Shown: positions 8,640 through 17,153, counted from the stretch's first letter. The stretch: DNA of 64,000 bases from Pseudomonadota bacterium (GCA_018902545.1 JAHIQM010000003.1:34108-98107), one strand, 5' to 3'. Notes: generated from the letters alone by a model not told the origin. Made by a program: numbers and translations.

Positions 8640-9182
8640 ATTTGTTAAATCATTTTATTTCAGATAATTAATTGCGAAAAGCGTGGAAAAGAATGATTTT
8701 TGATTCGATAATGAATCAGAATATCCTCAATTGGGTGTTCAAACAGTATGTTCAATTCAGGAGTGACGATTTTGTATTTTTTTGTCTTGAGATCAGGGCG
8801 TAGTGTTCGAATTTGATCGAAAGTCGTCTTATTTTGAGCCTTTATGAATGGTCGTGTACGTAATATTTGCTAGATTTGTCAAAAACACGCCCTTAAGTCA
8901 GCGCTTCCAGGGGTGGTGAACCGATCGTGATCGATGGCCAGGCCGATCGCCCGAGCTATGAAAAAGGCGGGTAATGTCGGTATATTTGCGGAAGATTGGA
9001 AATAGCATCAGGTATTGATGCCAGTTGATTCATTAGTGGATCATTATCGGGATGCAGAATGTCGAGCAAGGTGAGTAGGTGAGTGTGTCGGATGAATATG
9101 TCTAAAATAGCAGTATATTATGTGACTTTGTGTCAAAAAAGACATATGTAAAACAAGGAGTTGTTCTTGATTCAAAAATAAA
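8640..9182. other. Gene-free AT-rich region upstream of gabT
   Basis: No convincing gene is seen in these 540 bases. Two short inverted repeats could be activator sites for the gabT promoter: TGATTC-6-GAATCA at 8701-8718 and TTCGA-6-TCGAA at 8806-8821. Their distance (65-200 bp upstream of the -24 box) suits a sigma-54 enhancer, but neither is repeated enough to be sure. Confidence 0.4.
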
Positions 9183-10904
9183 TCAGCGAATTTTGTGTTT
9201 GCCCATTTTGCGCACGACCGAGGGCTGGCTGATACCCAGGTGGCGCGCGATTTCCCGCGTGTTGCCGTAGATTTTTCTGGCCCGCACAAGCAGTTCCCGC
9301 TCCACTTTCTCCACCGCCAGGGTCAGATTCAGGTCATCGTTTTGCGCTTCGCCGCTCATGGCGATGCCGAGGGCCTCGTCGATGATTCCCTCGTCGCTCA
9401 TGACCACGGCCTGCTTGATCAGGTTCCTGAGTTCGCGCGCATTGCCCGGATAGGAATAACCCAGCAGAAGCTCCATGCCTTTGGGGCTGATCCGTTTCTC
9501 CGTCTGGTACTGGCCGTTGTACATGGTCAGAAATTTTTCGGTGAGTTCAAGCACGTCCTCGGGGCGGCCGCGCAGGGGCGGTATTTCCAGCGCCAGGGCG
9601 TTCAGGCGGTAGTAGAGGTCTTCGCGAAATGCCTTGGCCTTGACCTGCTCTTCGAGGTTGCGGTTGGTGGCGGCGATGATGGAGCAGCGGATCTTCTTGG
9701 GACGAGTGCCGCCGACGGGAGTAAATTCGTTGTCATCCAGGCATTTCAAAAGCTTGGCTTGCAGATGCAGCGGCGTCTCGCCGACCTCGTCCAGAAAGAA
9801 GGTTCCGTCCTGGGCAACCTCCAGAAGGCCAGCCTTGCCTTCTTTCAGGGCTCCGGTGAATGCTCCGCGTTCGTACCCGAACAGTTCGGCCTCGAACAGA
9901 GATTCGGGCAGGGCCGCGCAGTTGACGGAGATGAACGGCCTGTCCCGGCGCGCACTGTTCTGATGGATGAATTTGGCCATCATGCTTTTGCCCGTGCCGG
10001 ACTCGCCCAGAATCAGGATTTTTGAGGCATTGAAGTGCGAGAGCTTCATGGCCTTGGCCACAACGCGCCGCATGCCCGGACTCTCCATGGCCAGGCCCTG
10101 GGAGTTCAGTTCGAGCATGGTCACTCCGGCAAGCTCATCCTTGACCTTGGCCTGTTCGCGCTGGGCCTGGTCCAGATCACGGCGCAGCACGTTGAGTTCG
10201 GTCAGGTCGCGTTCGTTGACCACGACCAGTGACACGTTTCCCTTTCCATCAAAGGTGGGGGTGCCGGTGACCAGCAGTTGCTTGCCCGTGCTGGTCGCGC
10301 TTTGGATGATGCTGGCCTGGGCCTTGGATTTGAGCACCATGAGCGTCACGGACTGGTCCACGAAACCGCCGGTTACGACCTCGGACATGTTTTTGCCCAG
10401 AAAATCCTCGGCCCTGATGCCGTTCAGGCGCTCGGAGGCCTTGTTGATGGACAGGATCGTGCCCGTGCCGTCGCAGACCCAGATTCCGTCGTTGGAGGCA
10501 TGAAACACGGCCTGAAAGGTCTGCAGGAGCTTTTGGTGTGAGTCGAGCTTGGTGGCCAGCTCCTCGAAACGTTCGGGGCGCTGCAGGCTGACAATGGCAC
10601 CGATCAGTTTGCCGTCCAGCATGTGCGGCGTGATCTCAAAGAATAGCTTCACCCCTCGGTCCACGATCCGCCCGGTACCGTTGCGAAAGGCCTCGGTGGC
10701 AAGCGCCTTTTTGGCCAGGGGAGTTGCGATGGGCAAAAATTCAGCTGCGTCGCGCCCGATGCAGTCTGAGAAACGGCGCCCCTGGGCTTCCAGAAAGGCC
10801 CGGGCCCGTTCGTTCAGGAAAACGACCTTGCCGTCCAGATCCATGGCCACGATAGCGTAGCTGACGGAGTCGAGGACTGAATAAAGTTCGGATACAGAGG
10901 GCAT
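9183..10904 (-). CDS. Sigma-54-dependent transcriptional activator with two PAS domains
   Basis: An enhancer-binding protein of 573 residues. Two PAS domains (about 8-105 and 125-235) precede an AAA+ domain with Walker A GESGTGKS (about 300-307), the sigma-54 contact loop GAFTGA (about 347-352) and Walker B FFLDEVGE. A Fis-type HTH closes the protein (NTREIARHLGISQPSVVRKM). There is no receiver, so activation should come from a ligand or redox signal at the PAS domains. The ATG at 10904 is chosen because AAGGAAATC precedes it; two ATGs 11-13 codons upstream have no ribosome site. It lies upstream of gabT on the same strand and is the obvious candidate activator of that operon. Confidence 0.9.
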   Translation of the reverse strand: MPSVSELYSVLDSVSYAIVAMDLDGKVVFLNERARAFLEAQGRRFSDCIGRDAAEFLPIATPLAKKALATEAFRNGTGRIVDRGVKLFFEITPHMLDGKLIGAIVSLQRPERFEELATKLDSHQKLLQTFQAVFHASNDGIWVCDGTGTILSINKASERLNGIRAEDFLGKNMSEVVTGGFVDQSVTLMVLKSKAQASIIQSATSTGKQLLVTGTPTFDGKGNVSLVVVNERDLTELNVLRRDLDQAQREQAKVKDELAGVTMLELNSQGLAMESPGMRRVVAKAMKLSHFNASKILILGESGTGKSMMAKFIHQNSARRDRPFISVNCAALPESLFEAELFGYERGAFTGALKEGKAGLLEVAQDGTFFLDEVGETPLHLQAKLLKCLDDNEFTPVGGTRPKKIRCSIIAATNRNLEEQVKAKAFREDLYYRLNALALEIPPLRGRPEDVLELTEKFLTMYNGQYQTEKRISPKGMELLLGYSYPGNARELRNLIKQAVVMSDEGIIDEALGIAMSGEAQNDDLNLTLAVEKVERELLVRARKIYGNTREIARHLGISQPSVVRKMGKHKIR

Positions 10905-11027
10905 GATTTCCTTGGCTTGCTTGGTGCGGACGGCCATGCCCATACTTTGTGTCGGACAGATTCACAACCATTTGCGCTGGGGGTTGCGTAGCGGGCAGTT
11001 TTGCTGCTTCGGATCTTAATATTTTAT

Positions 11028-11056
11028 TTGACAACCAGGCCCCGCCTGTCTACTTA
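11028..11056 (+). promoter_or_regulatory. Promoter of tRNA-Lys
   Basis: A consensus -35 TTGACA (11028-11033) is followed by weak -10 candidates, TCTACT at 11049-11054 or TACTTA at 11051-11056, ending 17-19 bases before the mature tRNA 5' end. Confidence 0.5.
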
Positions 11057-11072
11057 GTCCTTCCGTTTAGGC

Positions 11073-11148
11073 GGGCCAATAGCTCAATTGGTAGAGCATC
11101 TGACTCTTAATCAGCAGGTTCAAGGTTCGATTCCTTGTTGGCCCACCA
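11073..11148 (+). tRNA. tRNA-Lys(CTT)
   Basis: A 76-nt cloverleaf: acceptor stem GGGCCAA/TTGGCCC, D-arm AGCTCAATTGGTAGAGC, anticodon loop CTCTTAA (anticodon CTT, reading AAG) and T-arm GGTTCGATTCC, with an encoded CCA end. A strong terminator follows. A near-perfect copy of its 3' half sits at 17096-17147. Confidence 0.97.
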
Positions 11149-11152
11149 CAAA
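11101..11152 (+). repeat. Putative attL: 3' half of tRNA-Lys, direct repeat with 17096-17147
   Basis: The 52 bases from the anticodon stem to just past CCA recur at 17096-17147 with a single mismatch (A to C at the tenth base). This is the classic signature of site-specific integration into the 3' end of a tRNA gene. Confidence 0.7.
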
Positions 11153-11156
11153 TATC

Positions 11157-11195
11157 ACGGAGCTACTGAAATCAATCAGTAGCTCCGTTTTTTTA
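11157..11195 (+). terminator. Rho-independent terminator after tRNA-Lys
   Basis: A perfect 13-bp stem (ACGGAGCTACTGA at 11157-11169 with 11176-11188), a 6-base loop and a run of seven T end the tRNA transcript. Confidence 0.92.
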
Positions 11196-11388
11196 TTGTG
11201 GGACTCTGGGGGGACTTTTCGATTTCGCTCGCTCTCGCGTTACCCCCGTGAAAAAGAAGATCCATGCTTTTTTAACTCGCTGAAAAGAATGGATTCATCC
11301 TGACGGGCACAAGCCTGTCTTCGCGGGAATGACCCTGAGGATCATTCGCGACTTTTTGCAGTGTCGTCTTGTTTTACTATTATATTTT

Positions 11389-11538
11389 TTATATTATGCG
11401 TTTTCCTTGAATGATATTTAATAGTACAACTATTACTGCAATTACAAGTAAGACATGTATAAATGATCCGATTGTGTATCCGCTGACAATGCCTAAAAGC
11501 CATAAAATTATAAGAATCGCTGCGATAGTATATAACAT
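11389..11538 (-). CDS. Small Lmo0937-like membrane protein
   Basis: A 49-residue frame beginning MLYTIAAILIILWLLGIVSG and ending in NIIQGKRII. It has two hydrophobic segments separated by a short polar turn (YTIGSF), matching the small Lmo0937-type membrane protein family found in many bacteria and often linked to envelope or general stress. GAGGT lies 6 bases before the ATG. Its function is not known. It is AT-richer than the surrounding genes and lies 66 bp downstream of the DUF3185-like gene on the same strand. Confidence 0.75.
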   Translation of the reverse strand: MLYTIAAILIILWLLGIVSGYTIGSFIHVLLVIAVIVVLLNIIQGKRII

Positions 11539-11604
11539 TTCGACCTCAGTTTTGTAGTAATACTTAAAGAAAGCATGCCCGCTTATGGCGACGCGGGTCT
11601 TTAA

Positions 11605-11826
11605 TTATGAGTTTCTTTTTCCCACAATCAGCAGGGCGATTCCGCCTGCAAGAGCAATTCCTCCCATGATCGGAGGCAGCGGTATTGTCCGCGTTTTTTC
11701 AGCCGTCATCTGCAGCGGGCCGAAATCAATGACTTTTTCCTGGGTCGTGTAGGTGATTCCCTGGTAAGCAAAGGTCGCTATCCCAAGGACAATCAGCAGA
11801 ATTCCAACTATGCTTAATGGTTTCAT
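11605..11826 (-). CDS. DUF3185-like small membrane protein
   Basis: A 73-residue protein with two transmembrane segments: residues about 4-22 (LSIVGILLIVLGIATFAYQG) and about 50-70 (PPIMGGIALAGGIALLIVG), the second followed by KRN. Length and pattern fit the DUF3185 family, small inner-membrane proteins of unknown function. It sits with other small envelope genes (Lmo0937-like, BON lipoprotein, glycine-zipper lipoprotein), a set often seen together in envelope-stress neighbourhoods. Confidence 0.75.
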   Translation of the reverse strand: MKPLSIVGILLIVLGIATFAYQGITYTTQEKVIDFGPLQMTAEKTRTIPLPPIMGGIALAGGIALLIVGKRNS

Positions 11827-11960
11827 GACAACTCCGGTTTGTTGCGTCGTGTTGAGCGTTATTTGACGCTCATTTGGTTTTTGACTTCCTTGCCGTGACG
11901 AGGAGCAGAGGGGGGGCGGCCCCTTGCGGAGCCGCCCGGAACGGACGCGGAGAATGACGC

Positions 11961-13091
11961 CTATTTCTTCTTGAAAACGCCCTGCAGGGTGGCTGCCATG
12001 CGGCGGTTTTCGGCGCGACCGGCGTCGGTGTCATTGCTGGCGATGGGCCTGCTCTCGCCGAAGCCCACGGCGGTCAGCAACGTGCCGTTCAAGCCGAAGT
12101 TCTGGATAAGATAGTCACGCACGCTCTTGGCGCGGCGCTGGGACAGCTTCAGGTTGTACTCGTCGGAGCCCTTGGAGTCGGTATGACCGCCGATCTCGAT
12201 GACGGTGCCGGGGAGCTGCTTGGCGTAGGCGGCGAAGTCGGCCAGTTCCTGATGGTACTCGGCCTTGATGTCGGACTTGTCGAAATCGAAGTTAACCTTG
12301 ATCTTCAAGACCTCGGGGATCGGGCAACCATTGGAGTCAACAGCGAGGTCGGCGGGCGTGTCTGCGCACTTGTCGATGCAGTTGTTCACGCCGTCGGCGT
12401 CGTCGTCGAGCGCGCAAGGGTCGGCCACCGGAGCGCCGGCTTTGTCATAGAAAACGTCCTTCACGAACTTCTGCAGGGCGGCGTCGTCAGCCAGTTGGGC
12501 GGCGGAGGTGCCCACGCCGCAGGAATTCAGTTTGGTGATGCCGTCGAGCAGTTCCTGGTTGCCGTTTACGGTGTCGGCGAAGCTGATGGTGTGAAAGCAC
12601 ACGCCGTACTTCTCGGCCAGGGCGGCTGCGACCTTGAGGGAGCCTTCACCGGAATTCTCCTGGCCGTCGGATAGAATGATCACGGCGTTGCGGCCCGTCG
12701 CAGCCTTCAGGGCGGGTTCAAGATCGTTCAGGCCTGCGCCCAGGGGCGTGGGGTTGTTGCCGATGAGGGTCGGCACCTTGGCGATGGATGCGCTGTAATC
12801 AGCGGCGGAGTAGGTTGCCAGCGCCTGGAGTTCCGTGGACGGGGCGGCGGTGTTCAGCCCGCTCTGGTAGCCGAGTTCGGGAATCATCGTGTTCATGCGT
12901 TCCAGAATGGACTTGGCCAGGGCGATTTTGCTCGTCTTGGTGCCGACATAGTTCTCGTCCATGGAACCGGAGCGGTCTACCAGGATGATGAAGTTGTCGA
13001 CTTTCTTCACGTATTTTTCCGCAGCGACGGAAGCCGTAGCAGCATACGCGACCAACAAAAGGCCCAGGATCATAATCTTCGCCAATTTCAT
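11961..13091 (-). CDS. Exported VWA-OmpA protein with thrombospondin type 3-like linker
   Basis: A 376-residue exported protein: a signal peptide (about 1-24, ending SVAA), a von Willebrand A domain with MIDAS motif DRSGS (D39, S41, S43), a short Asp/Cys-rich calcium-type linker (DDDADGVNNCIDKC) and a C-terminal OmpA peptidoglycan-binding domain (FDFDKSDIKAEY, GGHTDSKGSDEYNLKLSQRRA). It should be anchored to peptidoglycan in the outer-membrane periplasm while the metal-dependent VWA domain binds a partner or surface. An OmpA domain fused to VWA is uncommon but known in deltaproteobacteria. Confidence 0.88.
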   Translation of the reverse strand: MKLAKIMILGLLLVAYAATASVAAEKYVKKVDNFIILVDRSGSMDENYVGTKTSKIALAKSILERMNTMIPELGYQSGLNTAAPSTELQALATYSAADYSASIAKVPTLIGNNPTPLGAGLNDLEPALKAATGRNAVIILSDGQENSGEGSLKVAAALAEKYGVCFHTISFADTVNGNQELLDGITKLNSCGVGTSAAQLADDAALQKFVKDVFYDKAGAPVADPCALDDDADGVNNCIDKCADTPADLAVDSNGCPIPEVLKIKVNFDFDKSDIKAEYHQELADFAAYAKQLPGTVIEIGGHTDSKGSDEYNLKLSQRRAKSVRDYLIQNFGLNGTLLTAVGFGESRPIASNDTDAGRAENRRMAATLQGVFKKK

Positions 13092-13164
13092 GCACTTTCT
13101 CCAAAGGGTTAATATTTCTACATGTCTTGCTCAAAGAGGCAAGTGTCCGCATCGCACAAGAAGA

Positions 13165-13479
13165 TTATTTGACAACAAGATCGTTTTTTACCGACTTCAC
13201 GCCGTCGACATTTCTGGCAACCTGCCCGGCTGTATTGACGCTTTTCGTGGAATCAACAAAGCCGCTGAGTTGAACAGTGCCTTTGAATGTCACCACGGTG
13301 ATCTGCAGTGATTTCAAGGAATCTTCATCGAAGATGGCGGCCTTGACCTTGGCGGTGATGGTGGAATCGTCAACAAACTGCCCTGTGCTTTGCCTTGTAT
13401 TTGAGCCGGCACAGCTCACAAGGGATGCCAGCAGCAAAGTGCAGAGAACGATCTTTAAAATATTCACGAAATGTCCCAT
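13165..13479 (-). CDS. BON-domain lipoprotein
   Basis: A lipoprotein of about 104 residues. The signal peptide ends in lipobox LVSC, followed by a single BON domain (DDSTITAKVKAAIFDEDSLKS to DGVKSVKNDLVV), the fold of OsmY and other phospholipid-binding envelope-stress proteins. The ATG at 13479 has GGAG upstream; the frame extends 38 codons further without signal-like sequence. Lipidation would place it at the inner or outer membrane facing the periplasm. Confidence 0.85.
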   Translation of the reverse strand: MGHFVNILKIVLCTLLLASLVSCAGSNTRQSTGQFVDDSTITAKVKAAIFDEDSLKSLQITVVTFKGTVQLSGFVDSTKSVNTAGQVARNVDGVKSVKNDLVVK

Positions 13480-13744
13480 GGTTTCATCTCCATTGTCTTT
13501 GAGTAAATGTTTAAAGCGGTTCTTTAAAATACCATGCATGGGTTCTGGATTTGGATAGTCACTCGTGGATTTGCCGCGTGTCTCAGGCCTCATTCGTTTT
13601 TTAAAATTTTTCCCGCGACTATTCCCCCGGTCTGCGGGGGAGCCGTGTGTTGGAGGGCAGACATGAGTTCTTCCAGCAGGTCATTGAATTCTTCCTGAGT
13701 TGATGATGAGCATGAGTCCCGTAAATTTTTCCTTCCTTGCCGAG

Positions 13745-13785
13745 CAAAACAGAATCGCGTTGCGCGAGCACGCGATTCTGTTTTG
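13745..13785. terminator. Bidirectional terminator-like hairpin
   Basis: A 16-bp perfect stem (CAAAACAGAATCGCGT at 13745-13760 with 13770-13785) with a 9-base loop. The TTTTG end falls inside the stem on both strands. It lies just after the glycine-zipper lipoprotein gene and would separate it from the BON gene. Confidence 0.7.
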
Positions 13786-13843
13786 TTCGGTGAATGGCGA
13801 GTTACTTATTGAACTTCGTGAACTTTGCGCCCTTCAGGACGCT

Positions 13844-14065
13844 TCATTTCTGATTCCCGTAAATGCCCCCTGCGACACCGCCCAGCGCGCCGCCTATCAG
13901 GGCGCCTGTTCCGAGGGAGCCTCCCGTCAAGGCGCTGATTCCAAGGCCTGCACCGGCCCCGATGGCACCGCCGGACAAGGCTCCCTGCTGCGTGCGGGAC
14001 ATGTTTGTGCAAGCGGAAGCGCTCAGAAGCACTAGTATCAAGAGAGAGAGAAGTAATTTTTGCAT
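13844..14065 (-). CDS. Glycine-zipper lipoprotein (YMGG/SlyB-like)
   Basis: A 73-residue lipoprotein: a lipobox after LLSASAC, a short polar segment, then a long glycine-zipper stretch (GGAIGAGAGLGISALTGG and similar to the end). Such proteins insert a Gly-zipper hairpin into the outer or inner membrane and are often envelope-stress-induced. The start lies 10 bases after the stop of the preceding exported-protein gene, so the two genes are probably cotranscribed. Confidence 0.8.
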   Translation of the reverse strand: MQKLLLSLLILVLLSASACTNMSRTQQGALSGGAIGAGAGLGISALTGGSLGTGALIGGALGGVAGGIYGNQK

Positions 14066-14075
14066 ATCGATTTCC

Positions 14076-14459
14076 TTAGTTTTTCAAGTTGGGTTTGATC
14101 ACTTCATGCCACAGTACATCAAATACGAGCCTGCTTTCCTTGTCAGGATTTGATTCATAGTATGTGTCCAGCTTGGAAGCCATTTCCGCCCAGCTCATGT
14201 TGTCAAAAACCTCGATCCAGCCCTTGATAAACTTGGACGGCTCTTCCGTGCGTTTCGTCCGCATCTGGTATTCAAGGGCGATGGCTGTTCCTGCCCCGAA
14301 TAAGAACGCCTTTTTTTCCGGATCGGTTGACTTCATCCATACGTATCCATCGACATCTGGCGAAGGACTAACTGTTGTGCTCTGGGCAAAGCAGCTAGTT
14401 GTGCCTGTAAAGAGAAATCCTGCAAGCAAGAAAATGGAAAGGTATCTCAAAATTTTCAT
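14076..14459 (-). CDS. Hypothetical exported protein
   Basis: A protein of about 127 residues not assigned to a known family. A signal peptide is clear (MKILRYLSIFLLAGFLFTG, cleavage near CFAQ-S). The mature part has a WMKSTDPEKKAFLFGAGTAIALEY segment, a region rich in Trp and aromatics (FIKGWIEVFDNMSWAEMASKLDTYY) and a C-terminal WHEVIKPNL. Conserved W, Y and G spacing suggests a small helical periplasmic domain. The ATG at 14459 has AGAGGGGG upstream. It is the first gene downstream of a probable -24/-12 promoter and of paired enhancer-like palindromes. Confidence 0.7.
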   Translation of the reverse strand: MKILRYLSIFLLAGFLFTGTTSCFAQSTTVSPSPDVDGYVWMKSTDPEKKAFLFGAGTAIALEYQMRTKRTEEPSKFIKGWIEVFDNMSWAEMASKLDTYYESNPDKESRLVFDVLWHEVIKPNLKN

Positions 14460-14499
14460 GTTCCCCCTCTTTGTTGTTTGTTTGGCATTCAGGGCCATG

Positions 14500-14515
14500 A
14501 GCAATAAGTGTTCCG
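14500..14515 (-). promoter_or_regulatory. Probable sigma-54 promoter upstream of the exported-protein gene
   Basis: On the minus strand this reads CGGAACA-CTTA-TTGCT: -24 GG and -12 GC at exact spacing, -12 consensus, -24 partial. The predicted transcript start lies about 29 bases before the ATG at 14459. The activator gene at 14970-16691 is directly upstream. Confidence 0.5.
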
Positions 14516-14631
14516 TTGAATCCTGATAATTTTTTATTTACTAATATGCTGAATTTGTTATAAATTTTTGAAATAAAAATGTCGCGTGCAAATCGTTTCA
14601 GTTCATCCACCATATGATAGATTTATCGGCA

Positions 14632-14786
14632 ATATATGACAGTTTGTCCGCCGTGGGCACATCAATGGATGCGTATTCCCTTCGTCAAGGGATTGTGATC
14701 TTTAGAGAGTAGGATGCGGGCGGGCATTGGAAATGAGCCAAAGAAAATCGTCACATTGGCGCAGGTGTCATATATGACAATTTGTC
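14632..14786. promoter_or_regulatory. Two enhancer-like palindromes (ATATATGACA-n-TTTGTC)
   Basis: Near-identical 17-bp sites lie at 14632-14648 and 14770-14786, each containing GACAnTTTGTC. The second is joined to a perfect TGTCATATATGACA palindrome (14766-14779). They lie 120-290 bp upstream of the -24/-12 element, a normal distance for sigma-54 activator sites. Confidence 0.5.
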
Positions 14787-14969
14787 TGTGTTGGCTGAAG
14801 CGCCGATGATCATCATGTTCCACGGATGTCTTGCTCATGCAGTCGCAAGCCGGGGAGGATGAAGTTCAGGGCGATATGACGAAGAGTGGTGGGGCAATCG
14901 AATTGGCCCGACGGCCGTCAGGCCGGATGCATGGCCAGTGCTGGCCTGAGTGAGAGCGTGCTGGGCGGG

Positions 14970-16691
14970 TTACGTGTTGCGCCGCTGAACTCCGAGCTTT
15001 CTAATGCGGGCGCGAAGCGTGCTTGGTTTGATGTTGAGGATGGCCGCAGCGCCGTATTTTCCTTCCACACGCCAATTTGTCTCTTGGAGCACATGGCAGA
15101 TGTGGTCGCGTTCAATATCCGCAAGCGCCTTCGAGCCGGATGTCTTGATGGCCTTGATCGGCGTCTCGAAATGATCCAGAATCAGCAACGAAGACCCGGG
15201 GCTGATTATTATCGCGCGTTCGATCACGCTCTCCAGTTCTCGCACATTGCCGGGCCAGTCGTAATTTTCCAGCGCCTTGAGGGTTTCCTTGGGAATGGTC
15301 TTGATCTTTTTGCCGATCTTCTTGTTGAACTTGGCGACGAAAAAATCGACGAACAGGCGGATGTCTTCCTTGCGGGCACTGAGCGGCGGGAGCGTGATGG
15401 GGAAGACATTGAGCCTGTAATAGAGATCCTCGCGGAAGTTGCCCTTTTTGATTTCCTCTCGAAGGTTGCGGTTGCTGGCCGCGATGATCCGCACGTCGAC
15501 CTTGATGGTGCCGGGGCTTCCGAGTCGCTCGAACTCGCCGTCCTGAATCACCCGCAAGAGTTTGACCTGCAACTCTATCGGCATCTCGCCGATTTCGTCC
15601 AAAAAGATGGTTCCTCCGTCGGCCAGCTCGAAGCGCCCCATCTGCCGGGCGCTGGCTCCGGTGAAGGCTCCCTTTTCCCGCCCGAAGAGTTCGCTTTCTA
15701 TGAGGGTTGCCGGCAACGCCGAGCAGTTGATGGAGACCATCGGTCGATCCTTGCGGGGACTCCGGGCATGGATGGCCCGCGCCACGACGCCCTTGCCGCA
15801 TCCTGTCTCGCCCTGGAGGAGCACGGTCGTATTCTGGGGTGCAATCAGCTCGATCTTGTCGAAAACTAGCGAGATGGCGCTGCTCTTGCCTATGATCTCC
15901 CCAAAGTTGAAATTTCGGGCAACCTCGTGTTGCAAATAGATGTTCTCGGCCAGGAGGCGGTCCTTGAGGTTCTTGTTTTCCTTTAACGCCAGGCGCAGGG
16001 ATTCTTCCGTTTCTTTGTGCATGGCGATTTCCTGCACAAGACGCTCGTTGGTCAGAAGCAATTCCTGTGTTCGATCCTCGATCTTCTGCTCAAGCAAGTT
16101 ATGAGCGTTTTGCAGAGCGGTCTTGAGCTGGATCTGTTCGGTCACGTCAACGATTATGGACCGAATGACGCCGTGTATTCCTTCAATCGGATCCTTGGCG
16201 ATGCTCCGCATACGGGCCAGGAACTTTTCCCCGTCCGATTTTTGCAGCCAGAGTTCGCAAATGTCGTCTCCTTCTCTGCGCAAAACATCCGCGCAGTGCT
16301 TTGAAAAAAGCTCCCGTCCATCCTCGTCGGCAATCCACAGGCTCATGGGCATGTGGAACAGGCGCTGACGTTCAATACCAAGCAGCCGTGCGCCCGGGAG
16401 GTTGGCGCTACTTACCAGTCCCTGCGAGTCAAAGGAAAAATAGCCCGAAGGGGCGAAGTCATAAAGGTCGGAGAAGGCATCGTGCGATATCTCAAGCGCG
16501 TCCTGAGCCTGGCGCAGTTCTTCGTTTTGTATCTCCAGTTCGAGCTGGTGAACTTCAAGCTCCCGCACGAGTTGTTTCATCTCGATTTCGGGCAGAGTGG
16601 GGCGAATTCCGGCGTTTTCGACGAGCAATTGTTCATCCGCGTGCTGTGTCAGAGCGGAATCGGCTTTTTTCTTTTTTTTGGGCGCGGTCAT
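14970..16691 (-). CDS. PAS-containing sigma-54-dependent activator
   Basis: A 573-residue enhancer-binding protein. A Lys-rich start and an amphipathic helix (EIEMKQLVRELEVHQLELEI family segment) lead into a PAS/PAC region (about 75-190), then a long coiled coil (190-255), AAA+ with Walker A GETGCGKG (294-301), sigma-54 loop GAFTGA (341-346) and FLDEIGEM. A Fis-type HTH ends it (AAAILNIKPSTLRARIRKLGV). The N-terminal EVHQLELEIQNEELR helix is typical of PAS histidine-kinase-like sensors. With no receiver, its signal is intrinsic. It probably controls the exported-protein/lipoprotein genes next to it. Confidence 0.9.
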   Translation of the reverse strand: MTAPKKKKKADSALTQHADEQLLVENAGIRPTLPEIEMKQLVRELEVHQLELEIQNEELRQAQDALEISHDAFSDLYDFAPSGYFSFDSQGLVSSANLPGARLLGIERQRLFHMPMSLWIADEDGRELFSKHCADVLRREGDDICELWLQKSDGEKFLARMRSIAKDPIEGIHGVIRSIIVDVTEQIQLKTALQNAHNLLEQKIEDRTQELLLTNERLVQEIAMHKETEESLRLALKENKNLKDRLLAENIYLQHEVARNFNFGEIIGKSSAISLVFDKIELIAPQNTTVLLQGETGCGKGVVARAIHARSPRKDRPMVSINCSALPATLIESELFGREKGAFTGASARQMGRFELADGGTIFLDEIGEMPIELQVKLLRVIQDGEFERLGSPGTIKVDVRIIAASNRNLREEIKKGNFREDLYYRLNVFPITLPPLSARKEDIRLFVDFFVAKFNKKIGKKIKTIPKETLKALENYDWPGNVRELESVIERAIIISPGSSLLILDHFETPIKAIKTSGSKALADIERDHICHVLQETNWRVEGKYGAAAILNIKPSTLRARIRKLGVQRRNT

Positions 16692-17095
16692 GATGACACT
16701 CCTTTACCAATCCGAAGCCTTAACTGGTCATTTTCTTCGCACAGTATCTCTTAAGTTCATTGGCGGAGTTGATGCTCGTAAAGTTCATGACCAGGCCTGC
16801 GAGGACATCACTCATGGTACTTTTCCGCCCAGTCGCTGATGCCGGGGTGTACCCATATATTCGTGCCGGTCCGGTAGCCATATCCGTTCTCCACAAAAAA
16901 AAGGTTCCGCCGTCCAGAAGAAACATCAATAGCGAATAGCGGCGGATAGAGGCCTTAACGGGCCTTGTCAATGCCGTTCTTATCCAGGCCGGTGGCCAGG
17001 ATTCGCAGCTTGAATTTTCTTTATAAAATTTTGCCTGGGCATACTCGTGCCTTTTTTCAGAGTGCCTCGACGCTGTTGTGATAACCTGAAGGAGA
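16692..17095. other. Gene-free stretch inside the island's right end
   Basis: No supported gene. One minus-strand reading has short protein-like patches (KLRILATGLDKNGIDKAR, stop, then GLYPPLFAIDVSSG) interrupted by stop codons, which may be debris of a lost gene. No integrase motif could be recognised, although this is where one might be expected. Confidence 0.4.
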
Positions 17096-17147
17096 TGACT
17101 CTTACTCAGCAGGTTCAAGGTTCGATTCCTTGTTGGCCCACCACAAA
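17096..17147 (+). repeat. Putative attR: duplicate of the tRNA-Lys 3' half
   Basis: A 52-bp copy of 11101-11152 with one mismatch, covering the anticodon-stem end, variable loop, T-arm, acceptor 3' strand and CCA. It lacks the tRNA 5' half, so it is not a functional tRNA gene. Confidence 0.75.
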
Positions 17148-17153
17148 AAAATC

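Noticed and set aside
16720..17118. A 132-codon minus-strand frame at the island's right end
   Set aside because: It overlaps the att copy, lacks a ribosome site and has no family resemblance; a possible pseudogene trace in another frame is noted instead.
17096..17147. A second tRNA-Lys gene
   Set aside because: Only the 3' half is present; there is no D-arm or 5' acceptor strand.
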